Assembly: GCF_019075875.1 (NCBI RefSeq) | Contig: NZ_JAHOOZ010000001.1 | Coordinates: 5,150,001 to 5,214,000 of the forward strand | DNA: 64,000 nt | Reading direction: 5' to 3' | Origin: Novosphingobium sp. G106 | GTDB taxonomy: Bacteria; Pseudomonadota; Alphaproteobacteria; Sphingomonadales; Sphingomonadaceae | In this document: positions 62,583 to 64,000 of the stretch, piece by piece | Numbering within the stretch: the stretch's first letter is position 1 | Layout of the letters: every line of letters begins with the position of its first letter | Notes under the pieces: model-generated | The model's database searches: none | Seen by the model: only the letters and a program-made list of their open reading frames with translations | What the model was told of the DNA's origin: nothing | Made by a program: the position numbers and the translations under genes

Positions 62583-64000
62583 TCAGGCCGCCTTGGCCAG
62601 AAGCCCCGCGTTCTTGCCGGCCAGACGGCCGAAGACGGAGCCGTTGAGCAGGCCGGTGCCGCCTGGATAGTTCTCGTAGAAGATGCCGCCGACGAGTTCG
62701 CCCGCCGCATAGAGGCCGGGGATCGGCTTTTCGGTCAGGTCCAGCACCTGCGCGTCGGTGTTGATCTTGAGACCGCCGAACGTGAAGGTGATGCCGCAGG
62801 TCACGACATAGCCGTGGAACGGGCCGGTATCGATCGGCAGCGCCCAGTTGGACTTGGGCACAGTCAGGCCCTTGGTGCCGACGCCGTCTAGGATCGAGGG
62901 GTTGTAGGTCGTGCCGAAGGCGCCTTCCGGGCAGGCCGCATTGTAGGCGGCGATTTCGGCCTTCAGGCCTTCCACATCGATGTCGAGCTTCTCGGCCAGT
63001 TCCTCGATCGTGTCGGCCGTCGCCTTGGTCACCTCGCGGATGCGGTATTCGTCGCGGACGTTGTCATGCGTCTTGGCGTCGAAGATCTGCACCGCGGCGC
63101 GGCCGGGCTGCTTCATCACTTCCTTGCCGTACTTGGCATAGGTGTGGTTCCGGTAGTCGGCGCCCTCGTCGATGAAGCGCTTGCCCTCCATGTTGACGAC
63201 GATGCCGATGATGTAGCTGTGCTTCTGGAAGTTATCGAGGATTACGCGGTCGCCATAGGGCGGCGCCGAGATGTCCCACTGCACCGCGTGGCAGGACGAC
63301 CAGCCGCCGTGTGGCCGCGCGCCAATCCGCATCGCTGCCTGGATGCCGTCGCCGGTGTTGTGCTGGGTGCCACGCACGCGGCACGATTCCCACCCCGCGC
63401 CGAGGTAGCGCACGCGCATTTCGGGCGAGCTCTCGAACCCGCCGCAGGCCAGGACGGTCGCCTTGGCGTAGAAGTCCTCATAGCCGTCGGGACCGAAGGC
63501 GCGGACGCCGGTGACGCGGCCCTTCTGGTCCTGGATCAGCTCGCGCAGGCCGGTCTCGTACTTGATGGTGACGCCCATGCGGTCGCAGGCCTGGACGAGC
63601 ATGTCGACGAGGCCCCAGCCGCCGCCGACCGCCTCGATGTTCACACCGCCGTAGAAGTGGTGCTTGCCTTCGATCTTGAACGACTGGCGGCCGAACATGG
63701 GGATGAAGCGGATCTTGTGCTTGCGCATCCAGCGCATCGTCTCGCGCGATTCGCCGATAAGGATGCGGCCCAGGTCCTCGTCGGCCTGGTGGTCGGTGAC
63801 CTTCATCAAGGTCGCCATGAATTCGTCTTCGGACAGGCTGGGCAGGTTGCCGATGGAATCGTATTCGCCGGGAGTCATGTCATCGAGGATGTCGGTGCGC
63901 AGGTCCTCGACGCCGTCGTGGCAGAAGCGGAAGCCGCCGGCGGTGAAAGTGGAATTGCCGCCGCGGTCTTCGAGCGTCGCCTTCTCGAGCACCAGCACCT
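62583..64000 (-). CDS. FAD-dependent tricarballylate dehydrogenase-like protein (TcuA type), N-terminus outside window
   Basis: At least 471 residues; the dinucleotide-binding start lies right of 64000. FAD site remnants VLVLEKATLEDRGGNSTFTA, then ATVLACGGFESSPEMRVRYL, GFYAAGELVGG-like GLYAAGELVGGIFYENYPGG and GLLNGSVFGRLAGKNAG. Fumarate reductase/succinate dehydrogenase flavoprotein superfamily, closest in style to TcuA or 3-ketosteroid dehydrogenase-like enzymes. Substrate unproven. Followed by gntR, which may control it. Confidence 0.88.
   Translation of the reverse strand, partial: VLVLEKATLEDRGGNSTFTAGGFRFCHDGVEDLRTDILDDMTPGEYDSIGNLPSLSEDEFMATLMKVTDHQADEDLGRILIGESRETMRWMRKHKIRFIPMFGRQSFKIEGKHHFYGGVNIEAVGGGWGLVDMLVQACDRMGVTIKYETGLRELIQDQKGRVTGVRAFGPDGYEDFYAKATVLACGGFESSPEMRVRYLGAGWESCRVRGTQHNTGDGIQAAMRIGARPHGGWSSCHAVQWDISAPPYGDRVILDNFQKHSYIIGIVVNMEGKRFIDEGADYRNHTYAKYGKEVMKQPGRAAVQIFDAKTHDNVRDEYRIREVTKATADTIEELAEKLDIDVEGLKAEIAAYNAACPEGAFGTTYNPSILDGVGTKGLTVPKSNWALPIDTGPFHGYVVTCGITFTFGGLKINTDAQVLDLTEKPIPGLYAAGELVGGIFYENYPGGTGLLNGSVFGRLAGKNAGLLAKAA

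Overview
The window looks like the chromosome of a high-GC alphaproteobacterium of the Sphingomonadales, probably Sphingomonadaceae and Novosphingobium-like. This is an inference from gene content and order: rpmH-rnpA-yidD-yidC-engB, dnaA/rpsT/mutM/ubiE/ubiB/coaBC/dut, and secB/Tim44-like/mltA/Smr. Protein style agrees, for example a GTTC-N7-GTTC SOS box, an imuA-imuB-dnaE2 cassette and many TTG/GTG starts. No rRNA, tRNA, CRISPR array or insertion sequence was found.

Bases 1 to about 3372 are the right end of an integrated element, probably a prophage. It holds a frameshifted virion-type protein, a BRO-N antirepressor-like protein, a strong terminator, and a leftward block of a large serine recombinase with two tiny genes. 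The element sits inside comM (yifB): the comM reading frame runs leftward from 4013 and stops just before its Walker A motif. Bases 4.2-8.4 kb carry a ClpP-like secreted protein and the rpmH-rnpA-yidD-yidC-engB membrane-insertion operon. Bases 8.4-18.7 kb hold mixed housekeeping and envelope genes: CAP protein, L,D-transpeptidase, PEP-CTERM-like protein, GST, YkgJ-type protein, cupin, dapE, a dicarboxylate/amino-acid symporter, an AhpD-like protein, nth, dapB, a sirtuin and a MoeB/ThiF protein. Bases 18.8-27.6 kb are the dnaA-rpsT-mutM cluster followed by ubiE-ubiB-(membrane protein)-coaBC-dut.

Bases 27.6-33.2 kb are the SOS mutagenesis cassette dnaE2-imuB-imuA (leftward) under a perfect LexA box. 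Bases 33.2-41.9 kb hold an ArsC-like reductase, a monooxygenase, aroC, Smr, mltA, a Tim44-like protein, secB, murJ, trpS and a DUF4136 lipoprotein. Bases 41.9-53.5 kb are accessory: a TPR metallopeptidase-like protein, a decayed cytochrome P450 end, a small HTH protein, a patatin lipoprotein, a TauD/LLM oxygenase pair with a divergent TetR, a MocA-XdhC molybdo-enzyme maturation pair with a TetR and a perfect palindromic operator, a Tat-type L,D-transpeptidase-like protein and an intracellular PHA depolymerase. Bases 53.6-64 kb hold an ABC exporter, M13 peptidase, uppP, ppk2, an EF-hand protein, two unknown membrane proteins, a GntR regulator and the end of a TcuA-like flavoprotein.

Five genes (phage protein, yidD, nth, dapB, moeB/thiF) are each thrown out of frame by one base exactly at a run of six or more G or C. 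dapB and nth are normally important, so consensus homopolymer errors are the simplest explanation. A TauD-family gene and the P450 remnant carry frameshifts outside long runs.

I found no clearly new multi-gene system. The best leads are the serine-integrase element in comM with its tiny co-transcribed genes, the palindromic operator before xdhC-mocA, the 13-bp iterons at 9022-9070, and the rnpA gene without a standard start codon.
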